A stretch of DNA of 26,806 nt from Ciborinia camelliae (GCA_025890175.1 JANPYM010000012.1:1609030-1635835), one strand, 5' to 3'. Shown: positions 9,912 to 20,200, counted from the first letter of the stretch. The notes: generated from the letters alone by a model not told the origin. Made by a program: numbers and translations.

Positions 9912-11120
9912 ATGGAAGAGAGAAGATGGCGAGGCATGATGGTTGGGAACGTCATAGAGTGAACCTATGTTTATAGATTCGTGGGGGTATGCATTCCCAT
10001 TCATTATGGATCATGTGTAACTTAGGAAATAATGAAATCATCCTGGGTATGGCTGAGGAAAACGTTGTATGATGATACTTTATGCAAGTTTGAGGAGACT
10101 ACCATCTTAAGTCTGATCTTTTTACCAGTCTCCTAAAATACTTATATGACAATGAGTAGTTATGAGTGAATGGCATCAAGGGAAGTTGCAATATACCTAA
10201 TGGAGTGTTACAACCCACTCTCCCCTTCCCCCAGTTCAGCACTACAGAGGCCAGAAGTATGAAATATCCAACTTGAAAAATGAATGGGGGATTGCTGTAC
10301 TAGTTGGTGATAGTGTATAACCGTTCATATATGTATGCTATGATATGAATCTAGCGCATTATCAAGTGATACAATTTGAATTGTTTTTTCTTTTTCTCCC
10401 TTCTCCTTAGAGACAGCTGCTCTTCATCTTTCATGATGTCCTATCACCCTGTATAGCCATACTTGACTTATTACATATAGTCAATGTCCAGAAGGATTAT
10501 TCTTGCTATGAATGAAAGAGATTTGTCTCACTGTCTTGGTAAGGTTTGTTGGTATCTGAGCAGAACTGCTGCTTTCAATAGAAACTCTACATATTCACCT
10601 CATACCAAACTGAGCATCCTACCCTACAGGACCCTCTTGTTCTTCTCTTTAATCTTATCCACATAGAAATTATTTCGGAACTTCTAAGAACCGACAAGCC
10701 TGGTGAATTTTGAGAATGACACCAGATCGACCTTGATGTCTCTATGGCCTATGGCTAGATCCCGCTTGGACTCGCACGGACCTCATAACAATCTTCAATC
10801 CCTCCTCTTCCTATTAATATTCTTGCAACCCTCAACTTTGATCTACAAACCTTCTTCTTGATCAACAACTCTCTTTCTAATAAGTTTACAAGTATATTAT
10901 TGTTGTGCTTGTCACAATAATTTTAGCTTCTAAACTACCCCTTATTTCATATTATACACAAACCAGCTCCTTTCAAACAATTCCACAAATCTTCAACCAC
11001 CAAGCTCTTGAGATGGGAAGTTGAACTCGAGTCAAATCCAATTTCGAACTCTCTGCGATTACTTCAACTTACCTCAACCTACAAAATCAATAACATACAC
11101 ACTTTACCATTACCTGCAAG
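9912..11120. other. Gene-free spacer between Atp18 and the 814-aa gene
   Basis: The left part should be the Atp18 3' untranslated region. The right part (about 10800-11120) is C/T- and A-rich leader-like DNA running into the ATG at 11121. Short frames (for example 10484-10666 +) show no domain. No repeats or RNA genes stand out. Confidence 0.5.
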
Positions 11121-13565
11121 ATGACTCGCCAAGCTCCTGAGCAAATCGACAAAGGCGTACCTGAAGCTCTCTCAGTTGCCGACTCACCTTCTATGCCGTA
11201 TCAACCACTTGCCCACAGTTCAGATCATCTCAATCCTACCGGTCAATATTTTGAGTATGATTCACCTGTTGTTATTGCTACATCTGACTTACATCGACCA
11301 CTTCCTCCTATCCCAAACGCTCATCGTTACTTTGAGTCCGTCTCCTCGATTCAAACAGTTGAGTCCGATTTCTCGCTTCAAACAGTTGACTCCCGTTCAG
11401 CTGATATTGATTCATATGCATCTCGTCAATCACTTCCCCAATGTCCAGGTACACCAAGTAGTCAATTTTTTGACTCCGATGTAGCTGATATTGATTCAAC
11501 TGCCTCACCTCAATCACTTCCTCAGTCCCCATCGACTCCCACTAGTCAGCATTTTGGCTCTGATTGGGGTGATGTTGCTCCGTCTGCCTCACGCCAACCA
11601 CTTCCTCACTGTCCAGATCCTCCCACCAGTCAACATGTGGACTTCAATCTACCCTCTGACTTGCAACATCCTTGGACATATGACCAATGTCTGAACTACC
11701 TCACTCGTCGTATGGTCCTCTTCATGACTTCGTCTGATCCGGAACCTTTCTATTTTAGCCTACCTTCGGGTAACAAGCTTCAAGGAATGACGCCAGATCA
11801 GCGCGCAGAATGTGTTCGGAAGCATCTCATAGAGCAATATGTTAGGCCAGTACCAAAGTCGGACAATTATTTGAAATTTGCTCGGATGGAAAGACATGAG
11901 CGTATTGTCAAAGACACGAAACACAACTTGCTCTCTACCGCCACGGCAAATTCAAGAGTAAATCGTTATCGCACTGGAATCATTCACGATCATCATGATT
12001 ATCATGAGCACACAAGCCGCAGTATTAACATCAACGGAAGTAGAGACGGATATCAATCACCATGGAGCACTGATGCAGATGATGGCAAAGGCGATTCAGA
12101 TTGGGGAGATGTCTCTGATTCCGGTTGGCTTCCCACTCAATCCGACGATTGGAGTCCACAAAAGCAGCAGACCAAGCATGCATCCTCTGCTAGATCTGCA
12201 AAGTATGGATCAAAATCAACGTACAGACAGAAAGAACTTGATGTTCGCAGTGATATCGCTGTATATTCGGATTCGGATAATGACTTGTCACCCATTGAAG
12301 GCCATCGTTCAGATCGCATGTATCTTCGTGACAGTTACACGGCAGACTTCAGACTCGCCATAGCTCAAGAAAGCGATGTCAAAGAACCCGAGACTCGTAC
12401 TACTTCCGGAATCAAGCCTCCTCCTACTTCTGACCAAGATGATGATATCATTGGTATTGATACTGTCACAGAGAGTTCTGCTCATGCACTTCTTTCGAAT
12501 GAAGCTAGTCAAAATGGTGGTGGACGAGGTGTTCGACAAGATGATCCGCTCGTGGGGCTTTTTGAACGTCTCAATCTGGTTAAACGAGATGTTGGACGAG
12601 ATGCTCGATTCGAGCATCTCTTAGAGCAAATCACTTTGGCTATTGAAGAGCTGGAAGAACTGGAACATCTGAAAATCCCCTTTCCTTCTTGGATGGGACT
12701 TCCCGGACAAGAAAGTACTCAAAATGATGGTCATCCGTCACAAGAATACCAAATGTTGCTCGACCACTCGAACAACGAGCGACTCAGACAAATGGCACTT
12801 CAAGAAGAGCAGGGTTTTATTCAACTTCGCGCGGCTGGTCAAACAACTTCTGATGGCTCTCGTGATTCTCTCGGAAGTCTCGGATTCGTTCGTATCAATG
12901 CCAAAGAAATGAGTTCTCCTGCTGTTTTGAAGGAAACTAAGCAACTCAAAGTCAACGAAGTTAGAAAGGTTACCAGCAGTTTCCCCGTTCTTGGCATGAC
13001 CCCTTCCGAACGTGCAGTTGCTGAAGCTAAAAACATCAATATCAATGCTCTCAAGAAATTCTCACAAGATTTCAAGTTGACCACTCCCGTACCGGATGAT
13101 ATTGCATTCATCAATGACGGTGAGGTTCCCGTTACTGTTTGGCAAGATCACTCTGCGCACCCTGCTAATACTCAACCCACAGCCCCCCTTCAAATTGCAT
13201 TGAAGGAGGCCAATGCTCGTCGTGCCGAAGGTCGCAAGCTCATGCCCCATGGCAGTTCGATGAAAACCGTCGTGGTGACGAAAGTCCTCCCCCTTGGTAC
13301 TCCCTCTCCCAGTCCTGCAAATTGTCGTTTCTACATTCCCCGCGCTGCCAAATATCAACAACATGATGTCACGCCCCCTGTCGATCATTGCACCACGCAG
13401 CAGAATGCCATCGCTAATCTTGATATTCATAGCCCCAAAAAAGAAGAGGAATTTTTGATGACCGCTCCGCTTGCATCTGGTACGCTCATGAATACGAATA
13501 ATTGGCGATCATGGATCATGGATGGAGGTTTGAGGAATCGTGGTTTGGAGCAGGAAGGCATTTAG
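11121..13565 (+). CDS. Uncharacterised, largely disordered 814-residue protein with N-terminal repeats
   Basis: One uninterrupted frame begins at an ATG preceded by TGCAAG and ends at TAG; no intron is needed. I do not recognise the family. Seen in order: a Pro/Ser/Gln-rich N-terminus; three imperfect 28-29-residue tandem repeats at about 90-175, each with an acidic start (SADID, VADID, WGDV), SLPQ or PLPH, and TSQ; a probably folded block at about 184-270 (HPWTYDQCLNYLTRRM, then MTPDQRAECVRKHLIEQYV and a basic MERHERIVKDTKH); a Ser/Asp-rich middle that repeats the SDWGDV motif near 324; an amphipathic Leu/Glu stretch at about 476-516 (LFERLNLVKRDVG, then LEQITLAIEELEELEHL) that could form a helix pair or coiled coil; and a disordered C-terminus. 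No signal peptide or membrane span. Length and codon use say it is a real gene; it is probably restricted to related fungi. Confidence 0.88.
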   Translation: MTRQAPEQIDKGVPEALSVADSPSMPYQPLAHSSDHLNPTGQYFEYDSPVVIATSDLHRPLPPIPNAHRYFESVSSIQTVESDFSLQTVDSRSADIDSYASRQSLPQCPGTPSSQFFDSDVADIDSTASPQSLPQSPSTPTSQHFGSDWGDVAPSASRQPLPHCPDPPTSQHVDFNLPSDLQHPWTYDQCLNYLTRRMVLFMTSSDPEPFYFSLPSGNKLQGMTPDQRAECVRKHLIEQYVRPVPKSDNYLKFARMERHERIVKDTKHNLLSTATANSRVNRYRTGIIHDHHDYHEHTSRSININGSRDGYQSPWSTDADDGKGDSDWGDVSDSGWLPTQSDDWSPQKQQTKHASSARSAKYGSKSTYRQKELDVRSDIAVYSDSDNDLSPIEGHRSDRMYLRDSYTADFRLAIAQESDVKEPETRTTSGIKPPPTSDQDDDIIGIDTVTESSAHALLSNEASQNGGGRGVRQDDPLVGLFERLNLVKRDVGRDARFEHLLEQITLAIEELEELEHLKIPFPSWMGLPGQESTQNDGHPSQEYQMLLDHSNNERLRQMALQEEQGFIQLRAAGQTTSDGSRDSLGSLGFVRINAKEMSSPAVLKETKQLKVNEVRKVTSSFPVLGMTPSERAVAEAKNININALKKFSQDFKLTTPVPDDIAFINDGEVPVTVWQDHSAHPANTQPTAPLQIALKEANARRAEGRKLMPHGSSMKTVVVTKVLPLGTPSPSPANCRFYIPRAAKYQQHDVTPPVDHCTTQQNAIANLDIHSPKKEEEFLMTAPLASGTLMNTNNWRSWIMDGGLRNRGLEQEGI
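11388..11645 (+). repeat. Three imperfect 28-29-codon tandem repeats inside the 814-aa gene
   Basis: The units cover residues of about 90-117, 118-146 and 147-175. They keep an acidic start, ASxQxLP and a final Pro-Thr/Pro-Ser-SQ. The third copy is the most diverged (ADID replaced by WGDV). Confidence 0.75.
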
Positions 13566-13671
13566 GTATTCTGAATGGAATGGTAATGGTAATGGATTAA
13601 TGGATGGATGAGATTAATGGAAGGGATGGAAAGACACTTGTTTTTATTTATGCAACGTTCTCGGACGACGA

Positions 13672-13685
13672 TGACGACGTCGTCA
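13672..13685. repeat. Perfect 14-bp palindrome after the 814-aa gene
   Basis: TGACGACGTCGTCA equals its own reverse complement and lies about 110 bp after the stop codon, at the end of a GACGAC/GATGAC run. It may be chance from the triplet run or a site for a dimeric factor. Confidence 0.8.
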
Positions 13686-13850
13686 CGCTAGGATTTGTTA
13701 TAGATTTTCTGCAGATGAAGGAAGGTTGAGCTATATATACCTAGGTAGGTAGCTTTCCTGCATATTATGATTCGGAGATCAGATTCGTGGCGGGGGTGCT
13801 TGATGGTTCTTTCTGGGGGAAATCATGTCGTGGGGTGAGGTGTGTATGGC

Positions 13851-13870
13851 ATAGCATAGCATAGCATAGC
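13851..13870 (+). repeat. Four tandem copies of ATAGC
   Basis: The 5-bp unit ATAGC is repeated four times without change in non-coding DNA. Confidence 0.95.
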
Positions 13871-14669
13871 GGAAATTCAATCAAATCATTCGGTTTATAT
13901 TATGGTACTTCTTGAAACTTGTATGGTGATTTATACATTTTAAAATACATATTTCCTTCGCGTTCTCCCTCGTTCCTCTATACATCCCATAAACTACCTA
14001 CTAGGTACTTATTATCGCATTGATTAAATCATACAAGTTACAACTACTAGGTAGGTAGGTAGCTTCTTACCAATTAACACCAGTAAGTGTTGGATTTGAA
14101 AAATTTGAAAAAGAAAGATATTTTAAGCATCCATCCATCCACCTCAAATACTCTAATAAAGACATTTATTTCTAATAGTTATGCATAGAATCTTGATAAG
14201 TCCTGGGAACTAAATTTGGAAGGGAGGGAAAAACCTGGTTGCTTGATGATTAAGGTGGGTACATAGGTTATGAGGGATTGGAGGTGGTGGTGGAAGAGAG
14301 GAGATGATGAGAAAGAGGAGAGATACCTACCTACCTCCACCTCCCCCGGCCACTGAAACTATAAACCCCTTAGGCATATTCCTGTACCACACTTTGCCAT
14401 ATTCTGAAACCTCCACCCTCTCTTTCTCTTTGATTTCGTCACACTTTCTGTGTTACATTGTTTCGTTGTTTTGTTTTGTTTTGTAGTTGTTCATCTGCCT
14501 TGATATATTGATATATCTAGATATCTAGTTGTAGAGAGATACTGATCGTTGTTCAAAAATCTTTAAAGTCGCTGGATATTTGTCCTTTCAGTTCTTTTTT
14601 GCTGATATCATTTAATTTCGTCCTTAATCTAAATTTTTAACTTGGTTTCCGGGAATATATGTTGACAAT

Positions 14670-14786
14670 ATGACTCCCCTGATATCGAATCCACTGAAAG
14701 CCAACATAACTTCAAATCCACAAGCTACCTCAACCACACTGTGGAATGCCAGCCCTCGAGTCTTTTCACATGCTTGGGTCCCGTGA
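14670..14786 (+). other. Possible short (upstream) open reading frame, 38 codons
   Basis: An ATG frame (MTPLISNPLKANIT...) follows leader-like pyrimidine-rich DNA and stops at a TGA. It could be an upstream frame in a long 5' leader of the 245-aa gene, or a non-functional chance frame. No homology is recognised and no splice path to the downstream gene was found. Confidence 0.2.
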
Positions 14787-15591
14787 TATAGAGAACTTTA
14801 TAGAGCATCAAAATCTGTCTCCCAACTCTATTCTCCATGTATCCTGGATATCCTTTTCGGTGTGATCCGAATGATATGCGCAGAGGGGAAGAGAAGGGAA
14901 ACAGTAATTGAGATGTTCCATATAACACGTCTTATGCATATAAACATGAGAGAAAAGGAACGGATCTAAGGGGATGAGCGGGGTATCAAGGATGGAGATG
15001 TTAATTTCGATGGAAGAGGTGACCGGATGATATTATTAAGTCACTGTTTCCATATGATGAGATTTCTTTTGATGGGTTTGATTAGCCATGGGATATGATG
15101 GAGAGCAAATTCGCATATGGAGGGTTCTGTTCATGGGATTGATCAAGTATCATGAGGAACATGGGCAGCAAGATGAAATTCGATGGAAGTTTTCTGAGTC
15201 CTGACACGGGTGATGGGATGGTATTGAGTAGCTGAGCTAGATGTCGACGAAGTCTATCGTCGAGTTAAGAAATGAAAGTCTTGCATTACTAATGAATTTC
15301 GGATGAGAGAATAGGCTACGATTCTTACTGTAGTATGCATACGTTCCCTTTTTGCCACCTAGCTGCCGTAAGTCGGTTTGGACCAATCTTTCCGGTATGA
15401 AGCTACCATAAAAACCATTGATTCCACAACTCAAGTACAAACGGCTCTCTTTCTTTCTTCCAGTCAATAACAAACAAGTTCACCCCTCTTCCTGTAACCG
15501 TTCATGTCGCAGCCCAACAGAACAAGAACACAACAACTCCAACATCACGCTCACTCAGAATTATTTATACACGCCACCAATAAACATAAAA

Positions 15592-16329
15592 ATGCTCAAC
15601 CAACGTTCACACAAGATACAAAAACCAAGAAAAGCAGCGACGAGAATGATGCTCAAAAGATCATTATCCTACTTGACCTCGTGCCTCACAAACCCCTCAC
15701 AAAATCCCGTTCCAAATCACCCAACAGAACGACGAGACTCGGTCATTTCCAGCTTTTTCGAAAACGAATCTCGGCGCAGGCCAAGTCAATTTTCTACTGG
15801 GAGGATTATTGAAATCCGGGAGTATACCGAAGAAATACTACCGAGAATCCACCACGCAAACCCAACACAAACAGGTGTTCATCGACATCGACATCTGGAA
15901 TCCGATCCATATCCCAATATCGCTGAAATCATCGATTCTCCCCCATCGCATACGAGCGAAATCAAGGAACCCGAGACTCATATCACCATCGCCCCCACAC
16001 CCACATACAAAAACGAGGAACAGAAAAGGAATGAGCAAATATGGTTCATCAAGAGATCGATCAGTAAGCTGACCGACGAGATGCAGGAGATACGGGAGGA
16101 ACAAAACAGGAACGAGGAAGATCTGTTCCAGAGATTGATCGGTAAACTCACACCCACCAAAGAGAAACGGGAGGAAAAACTAAGGTTTAGACGTCGAAGG
16201 AGATTTCGATTTCGATATCTGGATGCTGTGAAAAGAATTGTGAGGAATGGGTGGGGTGTTCATCCCACCCCGATACCATTAGAGTCACAAAGGGGCAGAA
16301 AAAGAAAATCGGATGAGCTCAGTTGTTAG
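15592..16329 (+). CDS. Uncharacterised basic 245-residue protein
   Basis: The frame is open from 15418, but the first ATG is at 15592, preceded by ATAAAA (A at -3); the stop is TAG at 16327. I do not recognise the family. The N-terminus is basic (MLNQRSHKIQKPRKAATR). The middle is Pro/Thr/Ser-rich and probably disordered. A charged stretch at about 143-200 has helical, possibly coiled-coil character (EEQKRNEQIWFIKRSISKL, DEMQEIREEQNRNEEDL). The C-terminal part carries a strong Arg cluster (FRRRRRFRFR) and ends near GRKRKSDEL, both looking like nuclear localisation or nucleic-acid-binding sequences. No membrane span. The neighbours give no functional clue. Length and composition make coding likely but not proven. 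Confidence 0.65.
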   Translation: MLNQRSHKIQKPRKAATRMMLKRSLSYLTSCLTNPSQNPVPNHPTERRDSVISSFFENESRRRPSQFSTGRIIEIREYTEEILPRIHHANPTQTGVHRHRHLESDPYPNIAEIIDSPPSHTSEIKEPETHITIAPTPTYKNEEQKRNEQIWFIKRSISKLTDEMQEIREEQNRNEEDLFQRLIGKLTPTKEKREEKLRFRRRRRFRFRYLDAVKRIVRNGWGVHPTPIPLESQRGRKRKSDELSC

Positions 16330-16393
16330 CTATATCAAGCAGGGGGACGCGTCCCTTTCCTCTATCATTAAATTGGTTTAAATTAACACTTAC

Positions 16394-16486
16394 ACTCTTT
16401 TTATACTCACGCTCTTTTTATACTGACGCTCTTTTTATACTGACGCTCTTTTTATACTGACGCTCTTTTTATACTCACGCTCTTTA
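16394..16486 (+). repeat. 17-bp tandem array, five copies plus a partial
   Basis: The unit GCTCTTTTTATACTGAC (with ACTC..., or final CAC in the outer copies) occurs at 16394-16410, 16411-16427, 16428-16444, 16445-16461 and 16462-16478, then breaks off after eight bases. It begins 65 bp after the stop of the 245-aa gene, so it is probably in its 3' untranslated region or just beyond. Confidence 0.95.
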
Positions 16487-16545
16487 TTTTAAGCATAATC
16501 TCTCTGGGGGACACTATGCCCTCCTATTATTAAATTGGTCTATTA

Positions 16546-16657
16546 TTAAATTTGATACTCACACTCTTTTTTCAAAATAAAACTCACTCCCCTTCCTTCT
16601 ATCATTAAAATTAGTTCAAATTAAATTTGATACTCACACTCTTTTTTCAAAATAAAA
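16546..16657 (+). repeat. Exact 37-bp duplication within a degenerate 75-bp repeat
   Basis: A 37-nt sequence starting TTAAATTTGATACTCACAC is present identically at 16546-16582 and 16621-16657. Looser copies of the larger unit (CTATCATTAAATTGGT followed by ACTCTTTTT) extend back to about 16360, tying this block to the 17-bp array. Confidence 0.9.
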
Positions 16658-17554
16658 AACTCACACTCTTTCTATTTAACTACCATCACTAGCCCTATTA
16701 AAAATCCCTATTAAAATTAAAAAATACCGCATTTTTGTTCCAGCAAATCCCATTTCTCTTTCCGCATCCTCATTTTTACTAAAATTTTCCAACTCTTGAG
16801 ATCTGTGTCCTGCTACTCTCTTATAACTAACCAATCTGCATGTCTATTTCTCATCTCCAACTTAGGTTATAATATAAATACTACAAAACAACATGGATAC
16901 TATCAATATCAAAATCAAAACCCCTCTTCACAATTGAGAAATATACAGTCTGATCTACATCTAATCTACACCGATTGATCTTACTTCATAACTAAATATA
17001 CTCGGTGAACCGAGACTATCTCCTTATTTCTAATCCATAAGATTTACGTTATAATGACCTATCTACCTAGGTATAACTCTCCCTCACCTACAATTCCCTC
17101 CTTTCCCCCATCTATAATTCCCCTCTCTCCCCTCCCAACCAAACAACCAAACAAAAAAGCACAAAAGAGACAATTTGTACTCACATTTATCAAAAACATC
17201 TATCTACTCACCACCAAACACCAAACACCATCCATCCATCCATCCCCTCCATCCCCTTATAAAAACCAGCCAATAATTAGTATTCTTTTCTTCGTAACCA
17301 AAAAATTTTCATTTCCATTTCCATTTCCAAACTCTTCTCTTTTCCGAAAATCTTTTTCATAAAATTTATTATTAGCCTAGCAGCCTAGACTTGATTTATT
17401 AGTCTAGCTTTAAGTTGATTTCCGTCTTTAGGTTATTAATTTGATTTGATTTAAATATAATATAATAATATATAAAAACGATATTTATATTTGAGTCATT
17501 TCTGTATAAAAGAAAGGGATCCATGATGAAATCTTCGATGATATTGATAAAAAG

Positions 17555-17590
17555 TATCCAACACTTACCTAGGTAGGTAAGTGTTGGATA
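17555..17590. repeat. Perfect 17-nt inverted repeat with 2-nt spacer
   Basis: Arms 17555-17571 and 17574-17590 are exact reverse complements (TATCCAACACTTACCTA / TAGGTAAGTGTTGGATA) around GG. Could fold as a cruciform or hairpin, and is built on the CCTAGGTA motif common in this window. Confidence 0.95.
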
Positions 17591-17605
17591 AATCACGTGC
17601 CTACG

Positions 17606-17623
17606 GCGCTAGCTTGCGCTAGC
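17606..17623. repeat. Duplicated GCGCTAGC
   Basis: Two copies of GCGCTAGC (17606-17613, 17616-17623) separated by TT form a small GC-rich patch close to the inverted repeat. It is locally self-complementary through GCTAGC. Confidence 0.8.
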
Positions 17624-18077
17624 GGGCTTATATAGTTGATCTGTAGCATAGTTTTTAGAGCTTCGAGCCAAATACACTGAATACTATAGTACATTTGTTC
17701 TCCATCGCCCATGGTGATTCCAACAGTAAGTAGATATATATAGAAGCGTTAAAAAGACAGAGCCTTACATTCCTATATTCCTCGCTTAGATCTAGGTCGA
17801 ACTCCATATACCTAGATAATATCAAATACCTACTAGGTAAACAAACATGTCTCAGCCTCACGACGCGAGCCCCCTCCTTGATATATTGATAATATATAGA
17901 TATATTAATAAATTAACAACCCCTCCCAAAAGCGAATAAATTATAGATTGAAATCTAAGAATCTACCTTCAGGTTTATCAGTACAATCAAGTAAAGTAAG
18001 TGATCATATATAAAAGCCATACTTATATATAAAAACTTGCACCAAAACTAAATAATACTTCAATATTTCTATACGGG

Positions 18078-18131
18078 ATCACTTTAGCAAAGCATTATAG
18101 CATCGCATTATAGCATCACTTTAGCAAAGCA
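18078..18131 (+). repeat. Short interspersed direct repeats
   Basis: ATCACTTTAGCAAAGC occurs at 18078 and again at 18115, with GCATTATAGCATC-like copies between them. No function is evident. Confidence 0.8.
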
Positions 18132-18456
18132 AAGCATTTTAGAAAATCCAGAATCATCATCCACATACATATATAGCATCAAGTCCTTTACCTACACTTT
18201 GAACCCATCAGGTTGGTACCCACAGAGTTAGACTTCGTTTGATGGCTTCTTGAAGAATCAAAACGAAGGAGAATTTGGGAATTTGTGGATTTGGGAGTTT
18301 GGGAATTTGTGGGTTGGGAAGATCTAAATGGCCTTTTTGGGGCGAATGCTTGGGGTTAGGTATAGTATAGTGTTTATTGATGAAGAAGAGAATGTTCTTT
18401 CTTTGCTTTTTGACTTTTTATTTTGGATGGTTGGATTTAGTAAGGAGGTATATATT

Positions 18457-18638
18457 TAGATATAGATATAGATATAAATGTAGATATAAATGTAGATGTA
18501 AATATAGATATAGATATAAATGTAGATATAAATGTAAATATAGATATAGATATAAATATAGATATAGATTTAAATGTAAATATAAATGTAAATATAAATA
18601 TAGATATAAATGTAAATATAGATATAGATATAGATATA
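18457..18638 (+). repeat. Degenerate 6-bp array (GATATA/AATATA/AATGTA)
   Basis: About 180 bp of imperfect hexanucleotides stop exactly where the first LTR begins (18639). A + strand frame at 18377-18646 reading Arg-Tyr/Lys-Cys repeats is a by-product of the period being a multiple of three. Confidence 0.9.
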
Positions 18639-19141
18639 TGTTATAGATCTAAAGGTAATAAAAATAAAAGAAATGTTTAAGCATAAAATTTAGGCTTAAA
18701 GTCGATATATTGGTGATTGTTAGTATTTGATATTAATCGATAACGAATTTTTGATATAATATTTAATTTGTAAAATATTAATATATATAAAAACAAGTTT
18801 TTGTAATTAAATGAAAAAATTTTTTAGAAATTTGTAAAACTTTATATTAAATGAAACATTATTGTTTAAATAATAATTGATAATGTATTATTAATTATTT
18901 AAAAAAAAATAAAAATTTTATTTAAAAAATAATAAAAATTTTTAAAACTATTATTAATTTAGTTGATTTTTTATATTTTTTATTTTAATAATTTTTTTTA
19001 TTTTATTTAAAAAATAATTTATTAATTAGATTAATAATATTCAAAATAATATTAGAAATAAAAAATATTCTTATATTTGTTTGATAAAGTATTAAAGTTA
19101 ATAATATATAAAATAATATTATTAATAAATTTTATATATAT
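18639..19141 (-). repeat. LTR of the gypsy-type element (3' LTR in its own sense), heavily mutated copy
   Basis: Aligns from TGTTATAGATCTAAAGG with the other LTR until TTTTATATATAT, where the copia remnant begins. Many differences from 23824-24336 are C-to-T or G-to-A, as RIP would produce. The last few bases of the LTR may lie beyond the copia remnant, after 20578. Confidence 0.82.
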
Positions 19142-19500
19142 TGTTGGAAAAGGTAGATCACGTGAAGGTGCAAGTTATGTGATATTATTTGAAATTATTA
19201 TAGAATTAAGATTGAACCTTGTATACTATTTAAACTTAAAATAAGATATTAAACTATATTAAATTTATAGACCGCTTTACAATTTGTACAACTTATATAG
19301 CCTTAATTATTTTTAATATATTTTTTAATTAACGATATATAAAGTATCCTAAAATTTTCTTAAAAATTTCTTTGTTAATTGCTAGTTTTTTTTAAATTAA
19401 CATTCTTTATTTTTTATTAATATACTTCGTTATTATCGATATATATATTTTATATTTTTAAAAAATAAACTTTTTTTTTTTTCAAAAATCTTTTTATTTA

Positions 19501-20200
19501 TAATATTTTAATAAACTTAATATATTTTATTAATAAAAGCGATTTTATAAATTTGTTTATTATTTGTAAATCCATTAAAACGAATTATAAATCAATATAG
19601 TTTTGTATAACCTATTTATAAATATAATAATATTTTATTATTATATATTTTGTATATTAATAAATCTTTGGATTTTTAATAAAAACAAAATTTTCCTAAT
19701 TATTTTTAATAATTTTAATCTTTGTTAAATCAAAATATTTGTATTTAATCTTTATTAATTTTTTTAGAAACTATTAAATTTACAATATTTCCATAATTGC
19801 TTTACAAAATCTATAATATTTTGATTTTATTAAACTTAAAGTTATAATTAATTATCTCTTTGATTATACCAAAATCATTTTTTTGTATATAAAAAAAATA
19901 TAATCTAATATATTTTTTTTTATTAAAAAATCTTTTATATAATTAGAATCTATATATCCTTCCATAATAAATCTATTATTATTATTATTATTATTATAAA
20001 CAACTATATAGTTTATTATATCAACTAAGTATCGAAAAACTTAATTATAATATTTTATATATATTTTTAAAAAATTAATAAAAAATCGATAAAGAATATT
20101 TATATTATATATAATATTTACTCTAATATATAAAAATCCCAAAGATTCGATTTTAAATTAATAAAATATTATAAACTATTTATCAACTACTCCCTTATTT
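19501..20200 (-). pseudogene. Decayed copia reverse transcriptase C-terminus and RNase H
   Basis: In one minus-strand frame, with many TAA/TAG/TGA where Gln, Trp or Arg codons would be expected, the reading follows the copia pattern. An FFKNIYKIL segment matches the conserved Arg-Tyr-Leu-Lys-Gly-Thr region. GYIDSNYIKDFL (19959 downwards) matches the RNase H start, where GYxDxDxxxD is normal. A Ser-Glu-like SKYY follows, then FIKNPKIY and TKYIIIKYYYIY, which correspond to the KNP and KHIDIRYHFIR motifs, and a tail KFIKSL equivalent to FTKSL/LTKPL. Conserved residues are altered in the RIP direction. An (ATT) run at 19975-19997 interrupts the frame. Not functional. Confidence 0.82.

Larger units (their letters stand above)
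13566..15591. other. Gene-free 2-kb spacer, including a probable 5' leader for the 245-aa gene
   Basis: The first part should be the 3' untranslated region of the 814-aa gene. CCTAGGTAGGTA-type runs occur at 13739-13752, 13990-14012, 14047-14062 and 14322-14336. A pyrimidine-rich stretch near 14400-14490 resembles a transcribed leader. Apparent frames at 14725-14928 (-) and 15237-15473 (-) begin with GTG and TTG rather than ATG, show no domain and are not accepted. A short ATG frame at 14670-14786 is listed separately. Confidence 0.45.
16658..18456. other. Gene-free spacer, increasingly A/T-rich
   Basis: No gene is supported. Frames at 17054-17362 (+), 17399-17596 (-) and 17655-17861 (-) are low-complexity or lack a domain; the 16796 frame starts at TTG. 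TACCTAGG-like runs occur at 17064, 17566-17580 and 17810-17840. A GAATTTGGGAATTTGTGG-type repeat lies near 18271-18312. Confidence 0.5.

Noticed and set aside
15237..15473. A 78-codon minus-strand frame
   Set aside because: It begins at TTG, has no internal ATG at a useful place, and no recognised motif.
18377..18646. A + frame with Arg-Tyr/Lys-Cys repeats
   Set aside because: It follows the degenerate GATATA hexamer array and ends inside the LTR.
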